From an uncultured Maribacter sp. (GTDB taxonomy: Bacteria; Bacteroidota; Bacteroidia; Flavobacteriales; Flavobacteriaceae): a DNA stretch of 64,000 nt. The stretch spans positions 372,001 to 436,000 of the forward strand of contig CANMKG010000002.1 of assembly GCA_947498505.1 (NCBI GenBank). The letters are read 5' to 3'. The position numbers and the translations under genes were made by a program. Shown one piece after another: positions 34,001 to 41,975 of the stretch; position 1 is the stretch's first letter, and each line of letters starts with the position of its first letter. The notes beneath the pieces are model-generated. The model was not told where the DNA came from and made no database searches. It worked only from the letters and a program-made list of their open reading frames with translations.

Positions 34001-34419
34001 AACCAAAAGCTGTCTGAAAATGTAAAGGCTAAACAACCTACTAATCCACTTCCTAAAATAGCAATAGCGTTGCTATTTGTTAAAGGCTGTCCTTTGGTTA
34101 TGAGTTTTTGAGTTATGTTGGTTATTGTCCAAAACATAAACAATATTGTAAATGCACTAGATGCGCCGGATACAAAATTTACCATTCGCGCAACCTGTTC
34201 AGGACCAAAAGCAAACATGGCGAAAAATGCACCAATCATTTGAAGTAGGGGGGCTCCTGGAGGGTGGCCAACTTGTAATTTTGCCGAAGTGGCGATATAC
34301 TCTCCTGCATCCCAAAAACTGCTAGTAGGTTCTACTGTTATAAAGTAAGTAACAAGAGCTATAAAAAAAACTACCCATCCTAGGATGGTGTCCCATTTTT
34401 CGAAATTCTTTGAAAACAT
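31096..34419 (-). CDS. DUF2723 family polytopic membrane protein (putative glycosyltransferase)
   Basis: A 1107-residue protein. The first 350 residues hold many transmembrane helices and the DUF2723 signature region with SSFWDAGEYIATSAKLQVGH and PPGAPLLQMIGAFFAMF, which resembles the first loop of protein O-mannosyltransferases (the acidic Asp-Ala-Gly-Glu at the lipid-phosphate sugar site). More helices follow around 540-640, then a large soluble C-terminal domain with TPR-like helices (about 920-1070). By analogy it may transfer a sugar from a lipid carrier to exported proteins, as in the O-glycosylation known in Bacteroidetes; this is inferred, not shown here. Monocistronic, minus strand. 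Confidence 0.86.
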   Translation of the reverse strand: MFSKNFEKWDTILGWVVFFIALVTYFITVEPTSSFWDAGEYIATSAKLQVGHPPGAPLLQMIGAFFAMFAFGPEQVARMVNFVSGASSAFTILFMFWTITNITQKLITKGQPLTNSNAIAILGSGLVGCLAFTFSDSFWFNAVETEVYATASLIMALLLWLGLKWTDNLDNPRGNKWLILISFVVGLTFGVQFMGFLAIPSIGLLFYFKKYKTTTIKNFFLANVASIGILMLVYKFSLTYILKVFGWSEVFFINSIGLPFNSGTLIMGIVFITLFYFGLNYTRKNDYKTANTIVLCLMFLFLGFSSWIMLPIRANANVVINENNPSDARALLAYYNREQYPGVDSPIYGAYYSDTFAEAGDNKDDKPKYEKDETLGKYVIVNHYKDALQESNKKHMGLLPRMWSTQHAENYMRYFGPLDFKMTKSNDELREAVQQVKAGFANGEIDAEQYIGFLKRFGDYIEVKPPSVWDNIKYMVEFQFNYMYFRYFMWNFTGKQNDVQGRYNDNGNWISGINFIDSWRLGSQDNLPSEIKNNKGRNTYFFLPLLLGIIGLVFQISKNPKQFWVLFMFFLFTGLAIQFYTNPYIFQPRERDYSLVGSFYVFALWIGLGVYGLYDEFRKLLNPKVLAPILVIGCLLAVPSVMAYQNWDDHDRSGKFTASASAKAYLDSCQKDVGAILFTIGDNDTFPLWYAQEIEGYRTDIRIVCTSLFETDWYVDQMKKKAYESDPIPSQITHDKYRWGSRDVLYYQKLTDKRWPIKDFINWIDSDKPRTKLKHLFEQQGADLDAYAENTLNIVYYPTNKIRVPVNKKNVLESGLVKQKDADSIVDYIDIDLPSSAITKKSMMMLDILANNDWKRPLYFSGGSYDNAEFLWMKNYLQLDGMAYKLVPIKTERRSSFEMGRIDSDLMYDIVNNWDWGNSGDPDMYHDTQTRIQGLSYRSNLARLMETLINEDKIEKAKKIIDLSIKKMPVDIFGYYTIIEPFVDGYYKVGETSKARDLFKQLATVYQERLDYYATTTIDEQYGKIDDIIADMEAYRRNIDILISNDDREMAEKETLIFNEYIDRFEHFYKSQILEEEQENQSNVNPDINDSVQMTDSVTTKKDSLSN

Positions 34420-34587
34420 GTAAATTTTGGTTTAACCAGTTGGGCGAATTTACTAATTTATATACATACCTGTACAGTATTTTTATAAACCTTTAACAGC
34501 TTTTGAAATCATTTTTTTAATTATTGTTTCAGAAAATGTTTGTGTAAATGAAACTTTGTTTTAAATTTGCACGCTCTTAATGATTAT

Positions 34588-34659
34588 TGGCCCATGGTGT
34601 AATTGGCAACACTCCGGTTTTTGGTACCGTCATTCAAGGTTCGAGTCCTTGTGGGCCAA
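34588..34659 (+). tRNA. tRNA-Gln (anticodon TTG)
   Basis: A 72-base tRNA. The acceptor arm TGGCCCA (34588-34594) pairs fully with TGGGCCA (34652-34658), discriminator A34659. The anticodon loop TTTTGGT puts TTG at 34621-34623. The anticodon stem CCGGT/ACCGT (34614-34618, 34626-34630) has a C-T mismatch at its outer pair. The T arm carries GGTTCGAGTCC. CCA is not encoded. Confidence 0.95.
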
Positions 34660-34672
34660 CTAATTTAAGATT

Positions 34673-34706
34673 AAATCCCAGTATTTTAATACTGGGATTT
34701 TTTATT
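34673..34706. terminator. Bidirectional terminator after tRNA-Gln
   Basis: Palindrome AAATCCCAGTATT (34673-34685) and AATACTGGGATTT (34688-34700), followed by TTTTATTT. It sits between the tRNA and the convergent methyltransferase gene. Confidence 0.85.
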
Positions 34707-34711
34707 TCATT

Positions 34712-35185
34712 TTATTGCATTGGTTTGTTTCTGCTTCTGTCATACAATACTATACTTCCTGCTACTGCTACATTTAAGCTAAACTGAGAATTAAATTTCA
34801 CTAAAAAGTGAGAGCGCTCCATTGCTTCGTTAGTTAAACCGTTGTCTTCCGCGCCTAAAAGGTATACACAACGTTTTGGATGAGAAAAGGTTTCTAGGTC
34901 ATGGGCGGAATCGGTTTTTTCAATGGCGACAACGCGAACCCCTTTTGGTAAATGCTCATAGAAGTCGTTAAAGTTTTTGTAATGGTAATATGGAATGGAT
35001 TTTACGGCATTATGAGTGTCAGAAGCTTGAGTGGCATATCTTTTTCCGATGGTAAAAATAAAGCTTGCTCCTAAATTTTGAGCTGTTCGCCATAAAACGC
35101 CTAAGTTTTCTGGTGTTTTTCCATTTTGAATTCCAATGCCAAAAAAGGAAGTAGAAAAGTTGTTTGGTTCTATAGAGTTAGCCAT
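34712..35185 (-). CDS. TrmH/SpoU family RNA 2'-O-methyltransferase
   Basis: A 157-residue SPOUT methyltransferase made of the knotted catalytic domain only. The three SpoU motifs are present: motif 1 ENLGVLWRTAQNLGA, motif 2 VYLLGAEDNGL and motif 3 FSLNVAVAGSIVLYD. Lack of an N-terminal substrate-binding domain and the short length resemble TrmL-like enzymes, but the target RNA cannot be inferred. I start it at ATG 35185 (MANSIEP); the longer frame would need a TTG at 35206. Confidence 0.88.
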   Translation of the reverse strand: MANSIEPNNFSTSFFGIGIQNGKTPENLGVLWRTAQNLGASFIFTIGKRYATQASDTHNAVKSIPYYHYKNFNDFYEHLPKGVRVVAIEKTDSAHDLETFSHPKRCVYLLGAEDNGLTNEAMERSHFLVKFNSQFSLNVAVAGSIVLYDRSRNKPMQ

Positions 35186-35335
35186 GTTATTTAAAAATGT
35201 TTGCAAATTTGAGTGGGCAAAATAAAGCTTAATATTTAATATGCAAATGAATGTTTTTTACAGACGTTTTTAATGTGAGTTTTGTTGAAATTAAATCCGT
35301 TGAAAATCACTAAAATATTAGCTGTAAAAGCCTTA

Positions 35336-35362
35336 TTGTAAACATATTTTTTTATATATTTG
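35336..35362 (+). promoter_or_regulatory. Promoter of rimP-nusA-infB
   Basis: TTG at 35336-35338 and TATATTTG (exact TAnnTTTG) at 35355-35362 with a 16-base spacer. Predicted start near 35369, giving a leader of about 60 bases. Confidence 0.62.
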
Positions 35363-35391
35363 CGCCACTGAAAGGATATAAAAGTATTCAT

Positions 35392-35419
35392 GAGGGGACA
35401 TATTGTCCCCTCTTTTATT
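35392..35419 (+). promoter_or_regulatory. Terminator-like hairpin in the rimP leader (candidate attenuator)
   Basis: Perfect 9-bp GC-rich stem GAGGGGACA (35392-35400) and TGTCCCCTC (35404-35412), loop TAT, followed directly by TTTTATT. It lies after the promoter and 18 bases before the rimP ATG, so it would stop transcription of rimP-nusA-infB unless bypassed. Confidence 0.65.
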
Positions 35420-35429
35420 ACTTAAAACT

Positions 35430-35891
35430 ATGTTTAAGGATAAGGTAAAAACACTTTTAGAAGGTGCTTTGAAAGAAGATGAATCAATTTTTTTGATTGA
35501 TTTTTCTATTTCTACTGATAATAAAATTAATGTGATTTTGGATGGTGATCATGGAGTTACTTTACAAGATTGTATGAGAGTTAGTAGAGCAATTGAGCAT
35601 AATCTGGACAGAGAAGAAGAGGATTTTTCTTTGGAAGTTGCTTCAGCAGGAGCTGCTTCGCCAATGACAATGCCTAGGCAGTATGTGAAGAATATTGGAA
35701 GAAAGTTAGAGGTTGTTACAGAGCAGGCTACTTTTGAAGGTAATCTTACCGCTGCAACTAATGAGTTTATAACATTAGAATGGAAGGCTAGAGAGCCAAA
35801 ACCAGTTGGTAAAGGAAAAGTTACCGTGCAGAAAAAAGAAGAAATTTCTTTTTCTGATATTAAGAAAGCAAAAGTTGTATTAAAATTTTAA
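35430..35891 (+). CDS. rimP: Ribosome maturation factor RimP
   Basis: RimP assists 30S subunit assembly. The 153-residue protein has the N-terminal alpha/beta domain with INVILDGDHGVTLQDCMRVS and SLEVASAGAASPMTMPRQY, followed by an SH3-like C-terminal domain (about 80-153). Within the conserved region the usual SPG is replaced by AGAAS. I start at ATG 35430; the longer frame begins at a TTG inside the leader hairpin. First gene of the conserved rimP-nusA-infB operon, 12 bases before nusA. Confidence 0.94.
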   Translation: MFKDKVKTLLEGALKEDESIFLIDFSISTDNKINVILDGDHGVTLQDCMRVSRAIEHNLDREEEDFSLEVASAGAASPMTMPRQYVKNIGRKLEVVTEQATFEGNLTAATNEFITLEWKAREPKPVGKGKVTVQKKEEISFSDIKKAKVVLKF

Positions 35892-35903
35892 TTGTAGCCA
35901 CAA

Positions 35904-37136
35904 ATGGAAAATATTGCGTTAATAGAATCTTTCTCAGAATTTAAGGATGACAAATTCATAGATAGAGTTACGCTAATGGCGATTTTAGAAGACGTGTTTA
36001 GAAATGCGTTAAAGAAGAAATTTGGTTCAGATGATAACTTCGATATTATTATTAATCCAGATAAAGGGGATTTGGAGATTTGGAGAAATCGTATTGTTGT
36101 TGAGGATGGTGAAGTAGAGGAGCCTAATGAGGAAATTTCGTTGGCTGAAGCGCGTAAAATTGAGCCAGATTTTGAGGTTGGAGAAGACGTTTCAGAGGAA
36201 GTTAAATTAATTGATTTAGGGAGAAGAGCAATATTGGCATTACGTCAAAATCTTATTTCTAAAATTCATGAACACGATAACACGACAATTTATAAGCAGT
36301 TTAAGGATCTTGAAGGAGAAATTTATACAGCTGAAGTTCATCATATTAGACATAAAGCAATAATTTTGTTGGATGATGAAGGGAATGAGATTATTTTGCC
36401 AAAAGACAGGCAAATACCTTCGGACTTTTTTAGAAAAGGTGATAATGTTCGTGGAATTATTGAAAGTGTAGAGTTGAAAGGAAGTAAGCCTACCATAATT
36501 ATGTCTAGAACTGCTCCTAAGTTTTTAGAGCAATTGTTCTTCCAAGAAATTCCAGAGGTTTTTGATGGTTTAATTAATATCAAAAAGGCTGTGCGTATTC
36601 CTGGGGAAAAAGCAAAGGTGGCAGTAGATTCTTATGATGATCGTATAGATCCTGTTGGGGCATGTGTTGGAATGAAAGGGTCTAGAATTCATGGTATAGT
36701 TAGAGAATTAGGTAATGAAAATATAGATGTTATTAATTGGACGAATAATCCGCAATTATTAGTAACAAGAGCGTTGAGTCCGGCAAGAGTATCATCAGTT
36801 AAATTAAATGATGAAAAAATGACGGCTCAAGTATATCTTAGACCAGAGGAGGTTTCTAAGGCAATTGGTAGAGGTGGGCATAATATTAGATTAGCTGGGC
36901 AATTAACTGGTTATGAAATAGATGTGTTTAGAGAAGGTGTTGAGGAAGATGTTGAGCTTACTGAATTTTCTGATGAAATCGATGCTTGGATTATTGAAGA
37001 ATTCAAGAAAATTGGTATGGATACGGCAAGAAGTGTTTTAGAACAAGATGTAAGTGATTTAGTTAAACGAACAGACTTGGAGGAAGAAACAATTGTTGAA
37101 GTTGTTCGTATACTAAAAGAAGAATTAGAAGATTAG
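35904..37136 (+). CDS. nusA: Transcription termination/antitermination factor NusA
   Basis: NusA binds RNA polymerase and modulates pausing, termination and antitermination. The 410-residue protein has the N-terminal polymerase-binding domain (about 1-125), an S1 domain (about 130-200), and two KH domains with DPVGACVGMKGSRIHGIVRE and VSKAIGRGGHNIRLA. It lacks the C-terminal acidic repeats of E. coli NusA, as in most bacteria outside the Proteobacteria, but keeps an acidic tail. It lies between rimP and infB, behind a terminator-like hairpin in the operon leader. Confidence 0.97.
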   Translation: MENIALIESFSEFKDDKFIDRVTLMAILEDVFRNALKKKFGSDDNFDIIINPDKGDLEIWRNRIVVEDGEVEEPNEEISLAEARKIEPDFEVGEDVSEEVKLIDLGRRAILALRQNLISKIHEHDNTTIYKQFKDLEGEIYTAEVHHIRHKAIILLDDEGNEIILPKDRQIPSDFFRKGDNVRGIIESVELKGSKPTIIMSRTAPKFLEQLFFQEIPEVFDGLINIKKAVRIPGEKAKVAVDSYDDRIDPVGACVGMKGSRIHGIVRELGNENIDVINWTNNPQLLVTRALSPARVSSVKLNDEKMTAQVYLRPEEVSKAIGRGGHNIRLAGQLTGYEIDVFREGVEEDVELTEFSDEIDAWIIEEFKKIGMDTARSVLEQDVSDLVKRTDLEEETIVEVVRILKEELED

Positions 37137-37177
37137 CTATATATTAGCGACAATTTAATGAATAGGAATCAGTATTT

Positions 37178-39988
37178 ATGGCAGATAGTGCAACAATAAG
37201 ACTTAATAAAGTTCTTCGTGAACTTAACATTTCGTTGGATAGAGCGATAGATTTTTTATCCTCTAAAGGACATGAGGTGGAGGCTAGACCTACCACTAAA
37301 ATCTCCAATGAAGTTTATCAGGTGCTGCTCGATGAGTTCCAGACGGATATGAGCAAAAAAGTTGCATCTAAAGAAGTTGGTGAGGAAAAAAGAAAAGAAA
37401 AAGAAGCCATAAGAGTTCAGCTGGAGCAGGAGCAGGAAGAAAGAAGGGTTGCAAGAGAGAAAAGAGCAGCTTCTGAAAAGGTGATTAAGGCAAAAGCAGA
37501 ATTAGCAGGTCCTAAAACGGTTGGTAAAATTGATTTAAATCCCAAAAAGGAAGAAGAAGTTAAGCCGCCGGTAGAGGAGGTGCCTGTAGTTGAGGAAGAA
37601 AAGAAAATTGTTGAGGAAAAACCAGAAGAAGTTGTTACTGCAAAAGTTGAGTTGGCTGGTCTCAAGCCGGTTGGTAAGATTGATTTAGCTCCTAAGAAGA
37701 AGGAAAAGGTTAAAGAGGTTGCTGTTAAGAAGAAAGCTGAAGAGGTTAAAGAAAAGCCTGTAGAAAAAGCGGATGCTCCTAAAGCTGAGGAGTCTACTGA
37801 GGAAGTTGTTAATGAAAAAATTACAACACAATATCAAAAGCTTAGTGGGCCAAAAATAACGGGAGATAAAATAGATCTTACCAAATTTCAAAAGCCTAAG
37901 AAGAAAAAAGAAGAACCAAAAACTGGTTCTGGTGATGGGGCAGATAAGAAAAAACGTAGAAGACGTATAGTTAGTAATAACTCTGGAGGAGGAAACCAAA
38001 GAGGTAACTCTGGACCTGGTTCTAGAGGAAATGGGCCTGGTAAAAGAGGGGTTAAAAGACCTGTTGTTGCTAAGGTGGAGCCTACAGAAGAAGATGTTCA
38101 AAAGCAGGTTCGTGAAACTCTTGAAAAACTCCAAGGAAAATCTAAAAAAGGTAAAGGAGCTAAGTATAGAAGAGATAAAAGAGATCAGCACCGTCAGCAG
38201 ACAGAAAAAGATCTTGAACAACAAGAATTAGAAAGTAAAATACTAAAAGTAACAGAGTTTGTTACTGCTAGCGAGGTGGCAACAATGATGGATGTTGGAA
38301 CCACTGAGATTATTTCTGCTTGTATGTCTCTTGGGATCATGGTTACCATGAACCAACGTTTAGATGCTGAGACTTTGTCAATTGTTGCAGGTGAGTTTGG
38401 ATATGAAGTGGAGTTTGTTACTGCTGATATTGAGGAGAGTATTGTTGAAGAAGAAGATAGGCCTGAAGATTTAGCGCCTAGAGCTCCAATTGTTACGGTG
38501 ATGGGGCATGTGGATCATGGTAAAACATCATTGCTGGATTATATTAGAGAGGAAAATGTAATCGCAGGTGAAAGTGGCGGAATTACGCAGCATATTGGTG
38601 CGTATGGAGTAACACTTTCAGATGGTCAAAAAATATCATTCTTAGATACACCTGGTCACGAAGCCTTTACGGCGATGCGTGCAAGGGGTGCTCAGGTTAC
38701 TGATATTGCAATTATTGTGGTAGCTGCTGATGATGATATTATGCCACAAACAAAAGAAGCTATTAGTCATGCTCAGGCGGCTGGTGTGCCAATTGTTTTT
38801 GCGATTAATAAAATAGATAGACCAACCGCAAATCCTGATAAAATTAAGGAAGGTTTAGCTCAAATGAATTTATTAGTAGAAGATTGGGGAGGTAAAATAC
38901 AATCTCACGATATCTCTGCTAAAACTGGAGAAGGAGTTAAAGAACTTTTAGAGAAGGTGTTATTAGAGGCAGAGCTTCTAGAATTAAAGGCAAATCCTAA
39001 AAAGTTGGCAACAGGTACTGTTGTTGAAGCATTTTTGGATAAAGGAAAGGGTTACGTGTCTACAATTTTAGTTCAGGCGGGGACGCTTAAAATTGGAGAT
39101 TATGTCTTGGCTGGTACTTGCAGTGGTAAGGTAAAAGCTATGCAGGATGAGCGTGGTAAAATTATTAAAGAGGCAGGTCCTTCAACACCAATATCTATAT
39201 TAGGTTTAGACGGAGCGCCACAGGCGGGTGATAAATTTAATGTGTTAGAGGATGAGCGTGAAGCTAAACAGATTGCAACGCGCAGGTCTCAGTTACAACG
39301 TGAGCAGTCGGTTAGAACGCAAAGACATATTACTTTAGATGAAATCGGAAGACGTATTGCTTTAGGTGACTTTAAAGAACTTAATATCATTCTTAAAGGA
39401 GATGTTGATGGTTCAGTTGAGGTGTTAACAGATTCTTTCCAAAAATTATCTACAGATGAGATTCAAATAAATATTATTCATAAGGCAGTTGGACCTATTA
39501 CAGAATCTGACGTGTTATTGGCTTCGGCTTCTGATGCTATCATAATTGGATTTAATGTTAGGCCAATGGGTAATGCTAGATCTGTTGCTGAAAAAGAGGA
39601 AATAGATATTAGAATGTATTCTATTATTTATGACGCTATTAATGATCTTAAAGATGCAATGGAAGGTATGCTTTCTCCAGAGATGAAAGAGGAGATTAGT
39701 GGTACTGCTGAGATTAGAGAAACGTTTAAGATTTCTAAAATTGGAACTATTGCTGGATGTATGGTAACAAATGGTAAAATATTCCGTAATTCTGGTATAC
39801 GTTTAATTAGAGATGGGGTTGTTATCTATACTGGTGAATTAGCTTCTTTAAAACGATTTAAAGATGATGCTAAAGAAGTTTCTAAAGGTTATGACTGTGG
39901 ATTGCAGATTAAAAACTACAATGATATAAAAGAGGGTGATATTGTAGAGGCTTTTCAAGAAGTGGCTGTGAAAAAGAAGTTAAAGTAA
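37178..39988 (+). CDS. infB: Translation initiation factor IF-2
   Basis: A 936-residue GTPase that brings initiator tRNA to the ribosome. The N-terminal 330 residues are a low-complexity Lys/Glu/Val/Pro linker containing two copies of a motif around [16 protein letters not shown] and [16 protein letters not shown], then a Gly/Asn/Arg-rich stretch. The G domain starts with [13 protein letters not shown] (P-loop 443-450), DTPGHEAF and NKIDRP, followed by domains II, III and the C-terminal tRNA-binding domain. The long linker is normal in Bacteroidetes. Last gene of the operon; a terminator follows. Confidence 0.97.
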   Translation: MADSATIRLNKVLRELNISLDRAIDFLSSKGHEVEARPTTKISNEVYQVLLDEFQTDMSKKVASKEVGEEKRKEKEAIRVQLEQEQEERRVAREKRAASEKVIKAKAELAGPKTVGKIDLNPKKEEEVKPPVEEVPVVEEEKKIVEEKPEEVVTAKVELAGLKPVGKIDLAPKKKEKVKEVAVKKKAEEVKEKPVEKADAPKAEESTEEVVNEKITTQYQKLSGPKITGDKIDLTKFQKPKKKKEEPKTGSGDGADKKKRRRRIVSNNSGGGNQRGNSGPGSRGNGPGKRGVKRPVVAKVEPTEEDVQKQVRETLEKLQGKSKKGKGAKYRRDKRDQHRQQTEKDLEQQELESKILKVTEFVTASEVATMMDVGTTEIISACMSLGIMVTMNQRLDAETLSIVAGEFGYEVEFVTADIEESIVEEEDRPEDLAPRAPIVTVMGHVDHGKTSLLDYIREENVIAGESGGITQHIGAYGVTLSDGQKISFLDTPGHEAFTAMRARGAQVTDIAIIVVAADDDIMPQTKEAISHAQAAGVPIVFAINKIDRPTANPDKIKEGLAQMNLLVEDWGGKIQSHDISAKTGEGVKELLEKVLLEAELLELKANPKKLATGTVVEAFLDKGKGYVSTILVQAGTLKIGDYVLAGTCSGKVKAMQDERGKIIKEAGPSTPISILGLDGAPQAGDKFNVLEDEREAKQIATRRSQLQREQSVRTQRHITLDEIGRRIALGDFKELNIILKGDVDGSVEVLTDSFQKLSTDEIQINIIHKAVGPITESDVLLASASDAIIIGFNVRPMGNARSVAEKEEIDIRMYSIIYDAINDLKDAMEGMLSPEMKEEISGTAEIRETFKISKIGTIAGCMVTNGKIFRNSGIRLIRDGVVIYTGELASLKRFKDDAKEVSKGYDCGLQIKNYNDIKEGDIVEAFQEVAVKKKLK

Positions 39989-40010
39989 TAATTTAGATAC
40001 TTTAGATAAA

Positions 40011-40042
40011 TAAAAAAATCGACCTATTTGGTCGATTTTTTT
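40011..40042. terminator. Bidirectional terminator between infB and the SPOR gene
   Basis: AAAAAAATCGACC (40012-40024) and GGTCGATTTTTTT (40030-40042) around TATTT; perfect stem with A- and T-runs. It overlaps the end of the convergent minus-strand gene. Confidence 0.85.
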
Positions 40043-40395
40043 GGTTTTAATATCATCGCGTTCGGATATTTTTCTCTTACCTCAATAAATTTTCTTTCGG
40101 CTTCAAGTTTTGATGAAAACCTGCCTATTCTGACTCTGTATGTTGGTGAGTCAAAATCTATTTTTGAAGGTAGATTCGGAAAGTCTTGATCTACGTCAGC
40201 TTTTATTCTTTGCGCCTTGGCGTAAGAACCAAATCCTACTTGAATTCTATAGTATTCGGAGCTTTCAAATGATGACTTATATATATCAAGTAATTCAACA
40301 ATTTTTTGGTCCTGCTCAATGGTAACCGTACCTTCTTGAGCAGAAGCGATTATGGTGAAAAAAATACAGGCAACTAAGAATACTGTTGTTTTCAT
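40024..40395 (-). CDS. SPOR domain-containing exported protein
   Basis: A 123-residue protein with a signal peptide (TTVFLVACIFFTIIASAQ) and a C-terminal SPOR domain (about 47-115): YYRIQVGFGSYAKAQRIKAD, then YRVRIGRFSSKLEAE. SPOR domains bind glycan strands lacking stem peptides and usually bring proteins to the division septum. Apart from the short linker there is nothing else, so it is likely a periplasmic peptidoglycan-binding protein. It has a consensus -7 element 32 bases upstream and shares a terminator with infB. Confidence 0.88.
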   Translation of the reverse strand: MKTTVFLVACIFFTIIASAQEGTVTIEQDQKIVELLDIYKSSFESSEYYRIQVGFGSYAKAQRIKADVDQDFPNLPSKIDFDSPTYRVRIGRFSSKLEAERKFIEVREKYPNAMILKPKKSTK

Positions 40396-40426
40396 TATGA
40401 ATAAGTTAGATTTTGTAATGACTGAG

Positions 40427-40434
40427 CAAAGGTA
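40427..40434 (-). promoter_or_regulatory. -7 promoter element of the SPOR gene
   Basis: Minus-strand TACCTTTG, an exact TAnnTTTG match, 32 bases before the ATG. Confidence 0.5.
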
Positions 40435-40533
40435 ATTTTTTCGATTTTAAACATGACATAAATCAACTATTTAGAATTGTTATAAATTATAAATTATAAA
40501 TAAATTAACAGTTTCGAAATAAAGTGTAATCCT

Positions 40534-40541
40534 TATTTTTG
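40534..40541 (+). promoter_or_regulatory. -7 promoter element of the act-cox operon
   Basis: TATTTTTG matches TAnnTTTG; TTTC at 40512-40515 is a weak -33 match at an 18-base spacing. The predicted leader is about 78 bases and shows no obvious terminator hairpin. This is the only consensus promoter I see for the nearly 12-kb operon. Confidence 0.55.
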
Positions 40542-40625
40542 CGTTCGATTTAGGTAAGGTCTAAGGGTTGTAAGACTTGTATTACTCTAATACCGTGCCA
40601 GAATTTTGATTGAAATATATTATAT

Positions 40626-41945
40626 ATGAAAAAGGTTATATACCGCAATCAGATTTTTAAAGTGCTGGGCTTAAGTCTTGTGCTTTTTATGTCTCTTTCT
40701 GTTTCTCTTTTGGCTCAAGAAGCTGATGCTGCAAAAGGAAAATCGTTGTTTAATCAGAATTGTGCTGCTTGTCACTCATTGACTCGTAAAATGACTGGTC
40801 CTGCGTTAGCAAATGTGGAAAGTCGTTTGTCAGAAGATGAGGGTTTAGATAGGGAGTGGCTATATGCTTGGATTAAAAATAGTCCAGGGATGATTAAGTC
40901 TGGTGATGCTTATGCTAATAAAGTTTATAATGACTTTAATAAAGCGGCGATGACGGCTTTTCCAACTTTATCAAATGAAGATATAGATAATATTTTAGCG
41001 TATACTGCTGCTCCGCCTCCAACGCCAGTTGCTGCTCCAGCTGGAGAAGTTGCTACTGCTTCTGCGGGTTCTTCTGGAATTTCTAATGAATTAATATTAG
41101 GGGCTTTAGCAATTGTTTTTGGCTTGTTGGTGGTGATGCTGATTTTGGTTAACAAAACATTGTTGAGAATTGCTGCTGCTAATGGTTTAGATGTTGAGCG
41201 TGAAAAAGCTGTAAACAGAACACCCATTTGGAAGGCGTTTATTCAAAATCAATTTTTGGTTTTGGTTACTGTAATTTTCTTGTTATTGGGTAGTGCTTAC
41301 TTTGCTTATGGGTGGATGATGCAGGTTGGTGTTGATCAGGGTTATGCTCCGGTTCAGCCAATTCATTTTTCTCATAAGGTGCATGCAGGTGATAATAAGA
41401 TTGAGTGTAAATTTTGTCACTCTTCAGCTAGAGTTTCAAAAACTTCTGGAATACCTTCATTGAATGTATGTATGAATTGTCATAAATCTATTTATGAATA
41501 TCAGGGTAATCCTGAAGGACCAAGTAAAGAAGATTTGGCTAATGGGTATACTAATGAATTTTATACTAAAGAAATTAAAAAGCTTTATAAAGCTGTAGGC
41601 TGGGATGAAGAAAACCAAAGTTATACTGGTAAAAGTGAACCGGTAGAATGGGTTAGAATTCACAACTTGCCTGATTTTGCATATTTTAATCACTCTCAGC
41701 ATGTTTCTGTTGCTGGAGTTGAGTGTCAAACATGTCATGGTCCTGTTGAGGAAATGGAAGTAATGTATCAATATTCTCCGTTGACAATGGGTTGGTGTGT
41801 TAATTGTCATAGAGAAACTAATGTAAAAGTGGAAGGAAACGCTTACTACGAAAAAATTCATGCAGAACTTTCTAAGAAGTACGGTGTGGATCAATTGACA
41901 GCTGCGCAAATGGGTGGTTTGGAATGTGGAAAATGCCACTATTAA
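40626..41945 (+). CDS. actA: Alternative complex III subunit ActA, multihaem cytochrome c
   Basis: Periplasmic electron-transfer subunit of the quinol:cytochrome c oxidoreductase. After a signal-like helix there is a monohaem domain with CAACH (Cys46, Cys49, His50), then two hydrophobic segments (about 155-177 and 207-228), then five further CxxCH motifs: CKFCH, CMNCH, CQTCH, CVNCH and CGKCH, the last ending two residues before the stop. That is six haem sites in 439 residues; ActA is usually described as pentahaem, so the N-terminal haem domain is extra. First gene of the operon, 30 bases before actB. Confidence 0.93.
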   Translation: MKKVIYRNQIFKVLGLSLVLFMSLSVSLLAQEADAAKGKSLFNQNCAACHSLTRKMTGPALANVESRLSEDEGLDREWLYAWIKNSPGMIKSGDAYANKVYNDFNKAAMTAFPTLSNEDIDNILAYTAAPPPTPVAAPAGEVATASAGSSGISNELILGALAIVFGLLVVMLILVNKTLLRIAAANGLDVEREKAVNRTPIWKAFIQNQFLVLVTVIFLLLGSAYFAYGWMMQVGVDQGYAPVQPIHFSHKVHAGDNKIECKFCHSSARVSKTSGIPSLNVCMNCHKSIYEYQGNPEGPSKEDLANGYTNEFYTKEIKKLYKAVGWDEENQSYTGKSEPVEWVRIHNLPDFAYFNHSQHVSVAGVECQTCHGPVEEMEVMYQYSPLTMGWCVNCHRETNVKVEGNAYYEKIHAELSKKYGVDQLTAAQMGGLECGKCHY

Positions 41946-41975
41946 TAAACGATAAAAGAAGCTAATTACAGATAT

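Noticed and set aside
34588-34659. tRNA-Gln with a mismatch in the anticodon stem, considered as a pseudogene
   Set aside because: Only the outermost pair (C-T) is affected; acceptor, anticodon loop and T arm are intact, so it should function.
37685-38224. Minus-strand open frame of 179 codons
   Set aside because: Antisense of the Lys/Glu-rich IF-2 linker, giving a Phe/Leu/Ser-rich nonsense product without start signals.
41457-41939. Minus-strand open frame of 160 codons
   Set aside because: Antisense to the haem-rich part of actA; composition is typical of a shadow frame.
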